A stretch of DNA of 61,296 nt from JANYGM01 sp043764015 (GCA_043764015.1 JAYUKY010000036.1:1-61296), one strand, 5' to 3'. Shown: positions 25,282 to 35,038, numbered from the stretch's first letter. The notes: generated from the letters alone by a model not told the origin. Numbers and translations are program-made.

Positions 25282-26108
25282 TGTGTATATTTTTCTAACC
25301 CTAATTGTATATTTGTTTGTGATTTAAAGCCTAGTTGTTTGAGTTTTGTAATGTCGGCACACCAATTATTTGGGTCACCAATTTTTTGTTTTCCAGAGAA
25401 ATAATATTTTTTTTGTGGGCAAAATTCATCAAAAAAAACTTTTACAGCTTCTTTTATTTTAGTTTCCTCTCCGCTTGCAATATTAAAAACATCTCCTTCA
25501 AAAGGTGCATTTTCAATAATTAAGGCAACAGTTTGTATTAAATCATCAATAAAAATAAAATCTCTACTTTCCTCGCCAGTACCAAAAAGCTCTACATTAT
25601 CATACTGAAGTGTTTTCTGGTACAAATCCCAAAAAAGTTGCTTTTTTAGTCCGTTTCCATACGCAGAAAACACACGCAAACTACAAGTATGCAAACCAAA
25701 AAACTTATGATATTCTGTAAGCAAATACTCGCTTTGCAACTTATGAAAACCATAGGGAGAAAGCGGCTTTGTAGGCGTATTTTCTGCTATTGGCAGTTTC
25801 ATAGGATTACCGTAAACGGCAGCACTAGAAAAATTGATAAACTTGCAAGTTGGATTATGTTGTCTAATAGCCACAAGTAATTTATTGACATTCAGTACAT
25901 TAAGCTCAAAATCTATAGCAGGATTTTCAAACGAAAAACCAACATTTGCAGACCCAGACGCATTGATACAAGCATCATATTTTTGCGTTACAAACAAATT
26001 ATCAAAATCTTCTGTAACACCTTGCGCTGTTACTTCGTGAGTTTTACTAAAATAATCAACGCAATGTTTACCTATAAAGCCTTGGCTACCAATGATTAAA
26101 ACTTTCAT
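25260..26108 (-). CDS. NAD-dependent sugar epimerase/dehydratase
   Basis: A 282-residue extended short-chain reductase. The Rossmann motif is LIIGSQGFIGKHCVDYF at residues 4-20; the catalytic Ser is in NFSSAAVYG and the Tyr-Lys pair in SPYGFHKLQSE near 130-140. It acts on a nucleotide sugar, for example as a 4-epimerase or 4-reductase; the substrate cannot be told from sequence. It sits between a GT4 and a methyltransferase gene in the minus-strand array. Confidence 0.85.
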   Translation of the reverse strand: MKVLIIGSQGFIGKHCVDYFSKTHEVTAQGVTEDFDNLFVTQKYDACINASGSANVGFSFENPAIDFELNVLNVNKLLVAIRQHNPTCKFINFSSAAVYGNPMKLPIAENTPTKPLSPYGFHKLQSEYLLTEYHKFFGLHTCSLRVFSAYGNGLKKQLFWDLYQKTLQYDNVELFGTGEESRDFIFIDDLIQTVALIIENAPFEGDVFNIASGEETKIKEAVKVFFDEFCPQKKYYFSGKQKIGDPNNWCADITKLKQLGFKSQTNIQLGLEKYTQWLKEQI

Positions 26109-26131
26109 TAAAAATGATTTTTAGCTTTATT

Positions 26132-27004
26132 TTATTTTTTGATGCAGATATAAGAATACATACGCCCTGCGGCTTGCATTTCGTCAAGTGGCTTTATTTT
26201 ACCTATTTTTTTATCTAAATAAATATTATATAACCACTGAAATAGCCCAAAATTAGCTAGTTTCCCTATTTTTTGTTGCAAACTATTTTTACGGTTTTGA
26301 TAAGAAATAGTTATATGATTTTCTACGTCTTTTGTTTCTTTTGGGAAATAATTGATAATGCTATCATAATGTTTTATCTCTTTTTCAACACTTAAACCAG
26401 CTTTTACCATTGCATTTTTGTATTCTTGTGGCGAGAAAGCATTTTCTCCGCCATAATACTTCTGCAATGGGTGCGTCTCTAAAAACCATTTTTTGTCTTC
26501 TTCTCCAAAAACAACGTGGTCACGAATGGTAATAAAGAGTCCATTTTTTTTGAGAACACGGCTTGCTTCTTCCACAAATTTCTCCAGATTATAAGCGTGG
26601 TGCATACATTGACGCACATACACAATATCAAAATGCGTATCAGGAAATTTTATTTCTTCTGCAAAAGCCTCAAAAACTTCCAAATTTTCTAATTTGTAAT
26701 ATTCTTTTAGTTTACGGATAGCTCCTGCGCCAATAGTTTCACTTTTATCAGGCTCAACTACTGTTACTTCATAACCAAAAAGTGCCAATGCAACAGAACT
26801 AATGCCGTTTCCTGCACCAATATCTAAGATTTTTTTTGCATCTGGGGCATATTCTTTAAGAAGTTTTAGTGTTTCCAAAAATTCAGCATCATTTCTAAAC
26901 CGCTCAACATTCAAAGGCAAATCTTCTTCAAAATAGGCTTTTTCTACTAAAATTTTATATTCAGGTTTTGTCCGAATATATTGAATAGTTTGCTCCCAAG
27001 TCAT
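26132..27004 (-). CDS. class I SAM-dependent methyltransferase
   Basis: A 290-residue methyltransferase. Motif I is AKKILDIGAGNGISSVALA (about 57-75), the acidic loop VVEPDKS follows, and HFDIVYVRQCMHHAYNLEKF marks motif IV. The C-terminal 110 residues form an extra, partly basic region. The ATG at 27004 is preferred to the TTG one codon upstream. It may methylate a sugar precursor or the growing glycan. Confidence 0.82.
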   Translation of the reverse strand: MTWEQTIQYIRTKPEYKILVEKAYFEEDLPLNVERFRNDAEFLETLKLLKEYAPDAKKILDIGAGNGISSVALALFGYEVTVVEPDKSETIGAGAIRKLKEYYKLENLEVFEAFAEEIKFPDTHFDIVYVRQCMHHAYNLEKFVEEASRVLKKNGLFITIRDHVVFGEEDKKWFLETHPLQKYYGGENAFSPQEYKNAMVKAGLSVEKEIKHYDSIINYFPKETKDVENHITISYQNRKNSLQQKIGKLANFGLFQWLYNIYLDKKIGKIKPLDEMQAAGRMYSYICIKK

Positions 27005-27019
27005 CAAATTATGGTTAAA

Positions 27020-27649
27020 TTATCTTTCATTTTCAGGTATTTCTCTTATTATTTTTGCAGGATTTCCCGCTACAATAGTCCAATCTGGGACATCTCTAGT
27101 AACCACACTTCCCGCACCTATTATTGCGCCTTCACCAATGGTAATGCCTTTTAGAATAATGCTATTAAAGCCAATCCAAGCTTTATTTTTAATAGTAATC
27201 TTAGAATATTTTACGTTTTGCCAATCTTTATAAAAACCTAATTTATTTTCGTCAATACCTTTTTTCCATTCTAAAACATCATTCTTGCGTTCTGTCCAAA
27301 TATGAGAATGAGAATTATTATCTGCGACAGTACAACCCCAAGAAAACATGACATCATCACCAATCTGAATTTCATCAATGCAAATAAAAGTACCACCACC
27401 TATAAAAGTGCGGCTTCCAATAGTTATTTTACCCGTTTTTATTTCAAATATAAAACTACCACTTATTAAAGAATTTTCGCCAATAGTCAAATAAATTTTA
27501 TTTTCTTGTGGATTTCTGACTTGCAGAGATAAATTTTGAGTATTTGTATTTTGGGGATAACTAATATAAGAATTATTTTCTAAATTATTTTCAGTAGGGT
27601 ATTTATAAATACCTAAAAAAAATAATACTTTTTTAATTATATTTTTCAA
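27020..27649 (-). CDS. hexapeptide-repeat acyltransferase
   Basis: A 209-residue left-handed beta-helix acyltransferase of the WbbJ/CysE-related type. Hexapeptide repeats run from about residue 50 to the end, with the closing motif IGEGAIIGAGSVVTRDVPDW and GNPAKIIREIP typical of sugar O-acetyltransferases. The only usable start before the repeats is a TTG, which overlaps the end of the upstream transferase gene by 17 bp. It probably transfers an acetyl group to a sugar in the glycan. Confidence 0.82.
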   Translation of the reverse strand: MKNIIKKVLFFLGIYKYPTENNLENNSYISYPQNTNTQNLSLQVRNPQENKIYLTIGENSLISGSFIFEIKTGKITIGSRTFIGGGTFICIDEIQIGDDVMFSWGCTVADNNSHSHIWTERKNDVLEWKKGIDENKLGFYKDWQNVKYSKITIKNKAWIGFNSIILKGITIGEGAIIGAGSVVTRDVPDWTIVAGNPAKIIREIPENER

Positions 27650-28745
27650 AGTAAGTAATCATTTGTTTGACTGTATTTTTAGCATCATACTCTTCCAAAG
27701 TTCTTTTTTGCCCTGCATTTGCTATTTTTAGGCGTTCATTTTCATTTTTGGGGTTCAAGTAATAATTGGCTTTCTCTATAGCATCATTAATATTTTCATA
27801 ATAAACGACCTCATTATCTGTAAAAAGTTGATTTTTACCCTTTCCGTCAGTCAAAAGTAATGTTCCCATACCTGTAGCCTCATACATACGCATATTTACA
27901 CCTGCGCCGTTTGCCATATCAATATGTGAATTAAATGTAATTTTAGAATGATACAATACATTGTACATTTCAAGTCCCCAAGCCTCACCTTGATAACGTT
28001 TTTGGACAGGGTGCTTGAATAATTTTCTAATAATGCGGTTGCGCCCATCAGGAAAATGTCCGTAGCCATAGCCAAATAATTGGATAGGCGTTTTTTCTAC
28101 TAATTTATCAATAGCCTCTATACGTTGCTTATGCGCTTGTGTAATCCCTCCTAAAAACGTAAAATCATATTCTTTTGGTAATACTTTGCATATACTAGCT
28201 TTGTATTCTACCATTTTCAGTACGTTTTCATCAAAAAAAGCAGTTAATAATTCTGAATTTATACCTTTTTTTCTAAAATCTTCTACATAATGCGGAGCAG
28301 AGGAGATAATCAAGTCAGGGTATGTTTTTTGAAAAAGATTTTCTGGCATTGGACAAGAAATCCACCCAAATACTTTTTTGCTATACTTTTTTATTTCGTC
28401 CAAAAATTCTCCATAATATTGGAACATACTCCCAATAAAAAATACGTCAGGTGAAATTTGTTTTGTTTGCAAAATAGGCAACGAAAACTGCCAATTACTT
28501 TCATCAAAAACTATATTATTTTCTTTTGCCCACGCCATTTGCAAGGGTTTGCAATTTGTAATAATAAGATGCCCTTCGTGTCCTTGCCTTGTGGACTCGT
28601 CTGCATAACTCCAAAATGCACCAAAAGCATCATTTTTGAGTGCTTGTAACTGTTCTTGATACGTTTTTGTAGCTAATTGAGAATTTTTACTGTAAAAAAA
28701 GTCCAAATAAGGCTCATAATACGTAGCAAAATAAATAATTTTCAT
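27633..28745 (-). CDS. CgeB-like glycosyltransferase
   Basis: A 370-residue GT-B-type protein of the CgeB / Glyco_trans_1_2 group. The diagnostic part is C-terminal: SHIDMANGAGVNMRMYEATG (about 275-294), then GTLLLTDGKGKNQLF and the YYENINDAIEKANYYL helix. The N-terminal half holds a predicted acceptor domain (FATYYEPYLDFFYSKN). Such enzymes are found in many spore, flagellin and capsule glycosylation loci. Sugar unknown. Confidence 0.8.
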   Translation of the reverse strand: MKIIYFATYYEPYLDFFYSKNSQLATKTYQEQLQALKNDAFGAFWSYADESTRQGHEGHLIITNCKPLQMAWAKENNIVFDESNWQFSLPILQTKQISPDVFFIGSMFQYYGEFLDEIKKYSKKVFGWISCPMPENLFQKTYPDLIISSAPHYVEDFRKKGINSELLTAFFDENVLKMVEYKASICKVLPKEYDFTFLGGITQAHKQRIEAIDKLVEKTPIQLFGYGYGHFPDGRNRIIRKLFKHPVQKRYQGEAWGLEMYNVLYHSKITFNSHIDMANGAGVNMRMYEATGMGTLLLTDGKGKNQLFTDNEVVYYENINDAIEKANYYLNPKNENERLKIANAGQKRTLEEYDAKNTVKQMITYFEKYN

Positions 28746-28762
28746 TTATTGATTTACTTATG

Positions 28763-29854
28763 TTATTTTTTAATTATTTCTACTATATATTTTATTTGTG
28801 CTTCACTTAGTTCCGCATACATTGGCAAAGATAAGATTTTATTCTGTATGTTGCTAGCCACGGGGAAATCTTTTTCAGTAAAGCGCAAATGTGCGTAACA
28901 AGCTAAAAAAGGAAGAGCCACAGGATAATGAATAGCCGTTTGAACGCCTGCATTCATAAGTTTTACTTGCAATAATTCACGGTTTTCTGTTTTGATAACG
29001 TACAAATGGAATACGTGGGCAGCATTTTTTCTTATTTCTGGAATAATAACAATTTCATTATCTTGCAATAATGCTGAATAAAATTGTGCGTTTTTTTGAC
29101 GTTTTTCTGTCCAAACATTCAAACAAGGCAGTTTTACACTCAAAATAGCAGCTTGCAAAGTGTCCATTCTACTATTTCTACCTTCTATGGCGTGGTCGTG
29201 TTTTTTTATTTGTCCGTGATTAGCAATTCTACGAGCTTTTTCAGCAATTTCAGAATTATTTGTAAGCATTGCGCCAGCATCTCCATAAGCACCAAGATTT
29301 TTGCCAGGATAAAAACTAAAACTAGCACAATCTCCAAAAGTACCCACTTTTTGCCCCAAAATAGTAGCGTTGTGCGCTTGTGCGCAATCTTCTAAAACTT
29401 TTAAATTGTATTTTTTAGCAATTTCCATTATTTTAGGCATATCCGCAGGCTGACCGTAAAGATGCACAGGAATAATTGCTTTGGTATTTTTAGTAATTTT
29501 TGCCTCAATTAAATCAGCATTGATAGTAAAATAGTTATCAATATCCACAAAAATAGGCGTTGCACCAATATAACTCACAGCTTCAGAAGTAGAAATCCAC
29601 GACATTGCAGGCACAATAACCTCATCACCTTTCCCAATACCCATACTTTGCAACAAGATTTCAATAGAATCCGTCCCATTTCCACAAGCAATGCAATGTT
29701 TTATGCCTAAAAATTGTGCAAAATTCGTTTCAAAATCTTTCACAGGTTGGCCACCCACAAAATTAGCATTTTCTAAAATATTTTGAATAGCGTTATCTAT
29801 TTCAGGTTTTATAGACAGATATTGGGCTTTTAAATCAACAAAAGGAATATTCAT
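28763..29854 (-). CDS. DegT/WbpE-like sugar aminotransferase
   Basis: A 363-residue PLP-dependent aminotransferase that puts an amino group on a keto-sugar nucleotide. The pyridoxal Lys is in SFSFYPGKNLGAYGDAGA near 185-196. NGTDSIEILLQ and GRNSRMDTLQAAIL are typical of the WbpE/WlbC branch, which acts at C3 of UDP-GlcNAc-derived uronic acid. Its neighbours are an acetyltransferase and a Gfo/Idh oxidoreductase in the same order of action as WbpB, WbpD and WbpE. This supports a 2,3-diamino uronic acid pathway. Confidence 0.88.
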   Translation of the reverse strand: MNIPFVDLKAQYLSIKPEIDNAIQNILENANFVGGQPVKDFETNFAQFLGIKHCIACGNGTDSIEILLQSMGIGKGDEVIVPAMSWISTSEAVSYIGATPIFVDIDNYFTINADLIEAKITKNTKAIIPVHLYGQPADMPKIMEIAKKYNLKVLEDCAQAHNATILGQKVGTFGDCASFSFYPGKNLGAYGDAGAMLTNNSEIAEKARRIANHGQIKKHDHAIEGRNSRMDTLQAAILSVKLPCLNVWTEKRQKNAQFYSALLQDNEIVIIPEIRKNAAHVFHLYVIKTENRELLQVKLMNAGVQTAIHYPVALPFLACYAHLRFTEKDFPVASNIQNKILSLPMYAELSEAQIKYIVEIIKK

Positions 29855-29879
29855 TTTTTATTTTTTCTCTATTTTTATG

Positions 29880-30341
29880 CTATAAATTTTTAATTTTTTT
29901 AGCTGGGTTTCCTACATATACGCCTTCTTGCGTGATATTTTTGGTAACCACACTTCCTGCACCAATCACCACATTATCACAAATTTCTATGGGCAAAATA
30001 GTTGCATTTGAGCCAATAGAAACATTTTTACCTATTTTTGTACTTTTCCAAAGGGCTTTATTTCCGCCAGCAGGCTTGCCTTCTGAAAATAAATCATTGA
30101 TAAACATTACACCGTGTCCTATAAAACAATTATCATCAATAGTTACTAATTCACAAATAAAAGTATGAGATTGAATTTTACAATTTTCACCAATTTTCAC
30201 ATCTTTCTGAATTTCTACAAAAGGACCTATAAAAGTATTTGCACCAATTTGACAACCATAAATATTAACAGGTTGGACTACAACCACATTTTCACCAAAT
30301 ATAACATTAACAATAGCACTATTTTTTTCCTTAAATTGCAT
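29880..30341 (-). CDS. WbpD-like N-acetyltransferase
   Basis: A 153-residue left-handed beta-helix acyltransferase. Hexapeptide repeats begin near NVVVVQPVNIYGCQIGANTF and end with VIGAGSVVTKNITQEGVYVG and GNPAKKIKNL. Size and pattern fit WbpD/WlbB, which acetylates the 3-amino group of UDP-GlcNAc3NA. The ATG at 30341 (MQFKEKN) is preferred because it lies 16 bp after the oxidoreductase stop; an upstream ATG at 30398 would overlap that gene by 41 bp. Confidence 0.82.
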   Translation of the reverse strand: MQFKEKNSAIVNVIFGENVVVVQPVNIYGCQIGANTFIGPFVEIQKDVKIGENCKIQSHTFICELVTIDDNCFIGHGVMFINDLFSEGKPAGGNKALWKSTKIGKNVSIGSNATILPIEICDNVVIGAGSVVTKNITQEGVYVGNPAKKIKNL

Positions 30342-30357
30342 AGTATTGTTACTTATA

Positions 30358-31374
30358 TTATTGATTATTTTTTTTAATTTCTTGATAAATTTTATCAATA
30401 ATTTCTACTGTTTTTAGTCCTTCAAAGCCATTTGTAGAAATAATTCCTTGATTTTTGAGTACATCAACGACATTTTCATAGACTTTGTCGTGATTGGACA
30501 TTGAGCCTTGATATTGCCCATAATTATTGGCAGGATTGCCTTTTGGCAGGTCTTTTATCTGATAATTTTCTATCTCCTGATATTCCAATTCATTGAGATA
30601 TTGCCCTCCAATCTTAATAGTGCCCTTTTCTCCAAAAATAGTGAGCGAACCTTCCATATTTTTCTGAAAACTATTAACCGTATAATTGATAGTTCCTAAA
30701 GCTCCATTATAGAACTCTAAAGCAACAACGCCACTATCCTCAAATTCAATAGTATTTTGGTGTGCTATGTTTTTACCAAAAGCCTGCACTTTTTTTACAT
30801 CACCAACCATCCAATAAAGTAAGTCCACAAAATGGCTAAATTGTGTGTAAAGCGTGCCACCATCTAAGTCTTTTGTTCCTTTCCACGAATTTTTATAATA
30901 ATTTTCGTCCCTATTCCAAAAACAAGAAAGTTGTACGCTATAAATTTTGCCTAGTCTTCCTTCATCAATAATCTTCTTTACTTCAGCCACAGGCGGATTA
31001 AACCTATTCTGTTTCACAATAAAAAGCCTTTTATTTGCTTTTTCAGCTTCTTTTATCATTTCTCCGCAATCTTGTACTGATATTGCCATTGGTTTCTCGC
31101 AAAGCACGTGAAAACCCGCCTTCAACGCTTGTATGGTATGTATAGCGTGCAAACCATTAGGTGAACAAATAGCTATAACGTCTATATTTTTCTCGTTTTC
31201 AAGTAAATCTTCTATTACATCATAAGATTTTGCTTGATATTTATTTGCTAAATCATTGGCTTTTATTTGGTCAATGTCACATACGGCAATAAGTTTACCA
31301 TTATTAGCAATATGTTCTGCGTGGCGTTGGGCAATTCTACCGCAACCAATTATAGCAAATTTAAGTGTTGTCAT
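30358..31374 (-). CDS. Gfo/Idh/MocA oxidoreductase, WbpB-like
   Basis: A 338-residue NAD-dependent oxidoreductase. The Rossmann motif IIGCGRIAQRHAEHI is at residues 8-22, the conserved EKPMAI (about 92-97) contains the catalytic Lys, and GGTLYTQFSHFVDLLYWM carries the catalytic His. WbpB/WlbA members oxidise C3 of UDP-GlcNAcA to a ketone for transamination. The next genes in order are the WbpD-like acetyltransferase and the WbpE-like aminotransferase, which supports this assignment. Confidence 0.85.
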   Translation of the reverse strand: MTTLKFAIIGCGRIAQRHAEHIANNGKLIAVCDIDQIKANDLANKYQAKSYDVIEDLLENEKNIDVIAICSPNGLHAIHTIQALKAGFHVLCEKPMAISVQDCGEMIKEAEKANKRLFIVKQNRFNPPVAEVKKIIDEGRLGKIYSVQLSCFWNRDENYYKNSWKGTKDLDGGTLYTQFSHFVDLLYWMVGDVKKVQAFGKNIAHQNTIEFEDSGVVALEFYNGALGTINYTVNSFQKNMEGSLTIFGEKGTIKIGGQYLNELEYQEIENYQIKDLPKGNPANNYGQYQGSMSNHDKVYENVVDVLKNQGIISTNGFEGLKTVEIIDKIYQEIKKNNQ

Positions 31375-31389
31375 TATTTCGTATAAACT

Positions 31390-33363
31390 TTATTTCATTA
31401 GGATATGTGCATTGATAACTGTCCAAAACTTACAGGCTTCGTCCCACGTCCAAGATTTATTTTTAATTTTTTCTTCTGCAAATTGCTTAATTATTTTGCC
31501 ATTCCAAAAATTTGACTGCAAAAATTTCTGTGAACTCACTTCATCTAACAAAAATTCAGCCATTTGATTAGAAAACCATTCTATCATTGGCGCATTCAGA
31601 CCTATTTTTAGCTTGCGAGTACGTATATTTTCGGGCATTTTGTTTTTCATAGCATCACGCAATATTCTTTTGGTAAATCCGTCACCAATTTTACTTTCCA
31701 AAGGTAAGGCAAAAACATAGCTCACCAAACGGTAATCCATAAAAGGCATACGAATTTCCATACTATTTTGCATAGATGCTCTATCAAAATTACGTAAAAT
31801 AGTAGGTAAAATACCTAAATGAAACGCATCATACAAAGATTTATCCGTAGAACTAAGATGCGAAATATTGATTTTTTGGTTTGTAAGGCTTTCTATTGGT
31901 TTGAAATTTGTATTTGGAGCTGGAAACCAACTATTTGCCTCTTGACTACTTGTTTTTTCAAAGGATTTTCTAAAATTTCTGTAAGCGTTTTTTGCAAACT
32001 CTGGCACATAATTTTGATATGCAGTTCTCGCAAAAGAAGGTGCTAAAACAGTTGATTTTTGTAGTGGTTTTTGTAATGTTTTTTGTGTTTCCTCAAAATG
32101 CAGATTAAGATAAGTGTCCCAACAATCTTCTGCAAAAACAGTTTTATTTTGTGCAATAGCATCATTATAAGCATTTTGTGGAAAATGCGGATAACCCAAA
32201 AGCATCTCATCTACACCGTGTCCGTCCATAGAAATTTTAAAGCCGTTTTGGTGCATTTGCTTATAAATATCACTCACAATATTGATAGGCGTAAAAATAA
32301 TGCTATCAAAAAGTATGGTCGTTTCTATAATATCTTTTGTCAAATTTTTATAATCTGGCACAATATAAGTGGCTTTCCCTTGCGTATAGCTAATAACTTC
32401 TTCTGCATATTTACGCTCATCAAGGCTTGTATCTGGGAAAGTACCCACAAAAGCCTCCTGCCAATCTGCGGGAAAACGCAATTTTTGAAGATTTGTATTT
32501 TTACTAATTTCTTTGAGCATACAATACACTGCAGAAGAATCAACGCCACCACTCAAAGCAGATGCAATAGGCACATCAGCACGCAAACGTAACAGAGATG
32601 CATCTTGAAGAAGCTCGTAAAATTTCTCTACTTGCACCTCATACGTCTTAGGAATTTCGGGCAGATTATCCAAAGTATTCCACCAACGTTTTTGCTGAAA
32701 ATCAGTATTTTTTGCAGAAATATTAAGAAAATGTCCGCCTAATAATTGAGAAATATTTTTAAACGTAGTATGTCCTTTTCCCTCTAACGCAAAAGCATCT
32801 TGCAAGGCAATATGAAGGTGGTTTTCGTGCCATTCTCTTTGGTAATCTTCCAAAAATTTGAAAGCGTAAGTTTCAGATGCAAAAGCCAATATTTTTTCAG
32901 GGATATATAAAAAATAAAGCGGTTTGATGCCAAATCTATCTCTTGCTAAAAATAAATTTTGTGTTTCAGTATTCCAGATAGCCATTGCCCACATACCATT
33001 AAATTTGTCTAAACAACCCTCATCCCAAAAATGATAAGCAGCTAAAACCACTTCTGTATCTGAGTTTGTATGAAAAATATAGCCTTTGGTTTCTAATTCT
33101 GCTCTTATTTCTAGGAAATTGAAAATCTCACCATTGAAGGCAATCCAATACTTTTCTTGTGCAAAAGACATAGGTTGTGTGGCTACATCAGACAAATCCA
33201 AAATAGAAAGTCGTCTGTGTCCTAAGCCCAAAGGCTGATTTTTATCAATAAAATATCCACTTCCATCAGGACCTCTGTGCTGCAAAGCATCTGTAAATTT
33301 CGCTAATTTCTGTTTATATAAAGGGCTATTATCCAAATGCCAAATACCTGTAATTCCACACAT
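31390..33363 (-). CDS. asnB: asparagine synthetase B-like amidotransferase
   Basis: A 657-residue glutamine-hydrolysing amidotransferase. The N-terminal Cys2 of MCGITGIWH is the class II glutaminase nucleophile; the PP-loop SGGVDSSAVYCML near 268-280 activates the carboxylate with ATP. In polysaccharide loci such enzymes (for example WbpS) amidate uronic acids. Its place directly before the WbpB/D/E-like genes suggests amidation of the 2,3-diamino uronic acid. A role in ordinary asparagine synthesis cannot be excluded. Confidence 0.88.
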   Translation of the reverse strand: MCGITGIWHLDNSPLYKQKLAKFTDALQHRGPDGSGYFIDKNQPLGLGHRRLSILDLSDVATQPMSFAQEKYWIAFNGEIFNFLEIRAELETKGYIFHTNSDTEVVLAAYHFWDEGCLDKFNGMWAMAIWNTETQNLFLARDRFGIKPLYFLYIPEKILAFASETYAFKFLEDYQREWHENHLHIALQDAFALEGKGHTTFKNISQLLGGHFLNISAKNTDFQQKRWWNTLDNLPEIPKTYEVQVEKFYELLQDASLLRLRADVPIASALSGGVDSSAVYCMLKEISKNTNLQKLRFPADWQEAFVGTFPDTSLDERKYAEEVISYTQGKATYIVPDYKNLTKDIIETTILFDSIIFTPINIVSDIYKQMHQNGFKISMDGHGVDEMLLGYPHFPQNAYNDAIAQNKTVFAEDCWDTYLNLHFEETQKTLQKPLQKSTVLAPSFARTAYQNYVPEFAKNAYRNFRKSFEKTSSQEANSWFPAPNTNFKPIESLTNQKINISHLSSTDKSLYDAFHLGILPTILRNFDRASMQNSMEIRMPFMDYRLVSYVFALPLESKIGDGFTKRILRDAMKNKMPENIRTRKLKIGLNAPMIEWFSNQMAEFLLDEVSSQKFLQSNFWNGKIIKQFAEEKIKNKSWTWDEACKFWTVINAHILMK

Positions 33364-34301
33364 TACTTTATTATTTTTTTATATGCCCTTCTCAATAGGC
33401 TAATACTACTAATAATTGTTAAATATATTGATAGTTGGAATTGTCTTTTTTGAAAAAAATGCTTAATCATATCACTCCAAGTAAACTGATAAAATCTTTG
33501 GAGGATTTGTTGCATATCTAATACAAGTTTTATTTTTTCTTTGGCAGATTTGATATCTTGATTTTTATAAACATATAAAAAGGGAAGGGCAACACGCTGG
33601 AATTCCCAATTTTCTGAAAATCCATACTCCAAATACCTTTCTAGTTGTTCTTTAGGCTTTTCCGGTTTGCGTACTGTTCTAAAAAAATAACTACTGTCTT
33701 CCAAATAAGCAAAATGTCCTTCAAAACCAGCCAATAAAATAATTAGCAAATCACCGCCATCTATGTCAGCGAAAGCATTTTCTAATGCTTTTCGCTTGTA
33801 AAGTCCATAAATATTATTACCATAAGACACCTTTTTACAAATCTCTAAAATCCTATCTTTTAAAGATAAATTCAAAGTGTTTAACTTATCCCCGACATCT
33901 TCAATGGAGGTTTTGCCTTCGTCTAAAGTAATAGTTTTTGGACAAACACTAATAATTTGATGATTGGCAAGCAATACTTTGATGGCTTTTTCTATAAAAT
34001 CTTCTGCTATAATATCGTGTCCACCTAAAAACATAAAATATTCAGCATTTGAATGTTTCAAAGAATACAAACCATTTTCTTTAGGTCCTACATTTTCACT
34101 TTGTCTATGAATGCTTATTCTACTATCTTTTTTCGCATATTCTTGCATTATTTGGTAAGTAGTATCTGTAGAGGCATTATCAGAGATAATTATTTCTATA
34201 TTCTTATAAGTTTGATTAACGGCAGATGCAATGGTTTGTGAAATATTTTTGCTTTCATTATAAGCAAAAATGCCAATTGTAACCAAAGGTTGGTTTTCCA
34301 T
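33363..34301 (-). CDS. GT2 glycosyltransferase
   Basis: A 312-residue family 2 glycosyltransferase. It begins PLVTIGIFAYNESKNISQTI, followed by IIISDNASTDTTY (about 34-46) and HRQSENVGPKENGL. The usual DxD is replaced by FMFLGGHDIIAE near 92-103, as in a subset of GT2 enzymes. A basic hydrophobic C-terminus may associate with the membrane. Both ends overlap the neighbouring genes by one base (TAATG), so it is translated as part of the operon. Confidence 0.85.
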   Translation of the reverse strand: MENQPLVTIGIFAYNESKNISQTIASAVNQTYKNIEIIISDNASTDTTYQIMQEYAKKDSRISIHRQSENVGPKENGLYSLKHSNAEYFMFLGGHDIIAEDFIEKAIKVLLANHQIISVCPKTITLDEGKTSIEDVGDKLNTLNLSLKDRILEICKKVSYGNNIYGLYKRKALENAFADIDGGDLLIILLAGFEGHFAYLEDSSYFFRTVRKPEKPKEQLERYLEYGFSENWEFQRVALPFLYVYKNQDIKSAKEKIKLVLDMQQILQRFYQFTWSDMIKHFFQKRQFQLSIYLTIISSISLLRRAYKKIIK

Positions 34302-35038
34302 TATTTCACTTTCTTTAAGTACCCATCAGGGGCAACGGTAAGCAATAATTTATTTTCAATAGTTTTATCTATTTCAAAATTGGTATTTTCTTTCATGTAT
34401 TCCCAAACGGCGGTTTTAGGATTATTGCCTTTTCCCCAAGGGCGAGGACTCCAGTCATAATCTGCGGGCATATCTTCTACTGCCGTATCAAAAACGATGC
34501 AATAACTTCCTTTGTGTACTAATGGCGCATAAGCTTTTAATTCTGCCAATACGTGCTCGTGTGTGTGGTTTGAATCCAAAATAACCAAAACATTTTTTTT
34601 ATCTTTTGCAAATTCTTTCACTTTTTTTATCATCTCGTCACTCACAGAAGAGCCTTCAAACATTGTGATATGCTTCGCAAGTGGGTGTGCTTCTATTTCT
34701 TTGCGGTTATGTTCTCTAATATCAATATCAATGCCTAATACGTGACCGCTTCCGCCCAACAGTGCCAAAATGGAAGCACTCAAAATAAGTGAACCACCGT
34801 GAGCAATGCCCGTTTCTATGATTAAATCAGGTTTTACAGCCCAAATAACCTCTTGCAAAGCAATCATATCTTGCGGATATTGAATAATTGGACGACCAAG
34901 CCACGTGAAGTTATAGGTGTACTTATGCTCGCTAGAACTTAGCATCAAATCTAAACCTTGTTGTTTCAAGGCTTGATTTTTGCCCATTTCTTCTGTATTT
35001 TTTTGCTTTTCAGCATTAAATTGTTCTATTGGGTTCAT
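34301..35038 (-). CDS. CmcI-like (cephalosporin hydroxylase family) methyltransferase
   Basis: A 245-residue protein of the CmcI family. These are SAM-binding proteins, named after cephalosporin biosynthesis; many are putative sugar O-methyltransferases. IIETGIAHGGSLILSASIL (about 71-89), GIDIDIREHNRK and LVILDSNHTHEHVLAEL are the family marks. The ATG at 35038 forms a TAATG overlap with the WbqC gene and is preferred over an ATG six codons upstream. It probably methylates a sugar hydroxyl. Confidence 0.8.
   Translation of the reverse strand: MNPIEQFNAEKQKNTEEMGKNQALKQQGLDLMLSSSEHKYTYNFTWLGRPIIQYPQDMIALQEVIWAVKPDLIIETGIAHGGSLILSASILALLGGSGHVLGIDIDIREHNRKEIEAHPLAKHITMFEGSSVSDEMIKKVKEFAKDKKNVLVILDSNHTHEHVLAELKAYAPLVHKGSYCIVFDTAVEDMPADYDWSPRPWGKGNNPKTAVWEYMKENTNFEIDKTIENKLLLTVAPDGYLKKVK

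Noticed and set aside
30342..30398. Longer form of the WbpD-like acetyltransferase
   Set aside because: The ATG at 30398 would overlap the oxidoreductase by 41 bp and adds a Lys/Ile/Asn-rich leader absent from the family.
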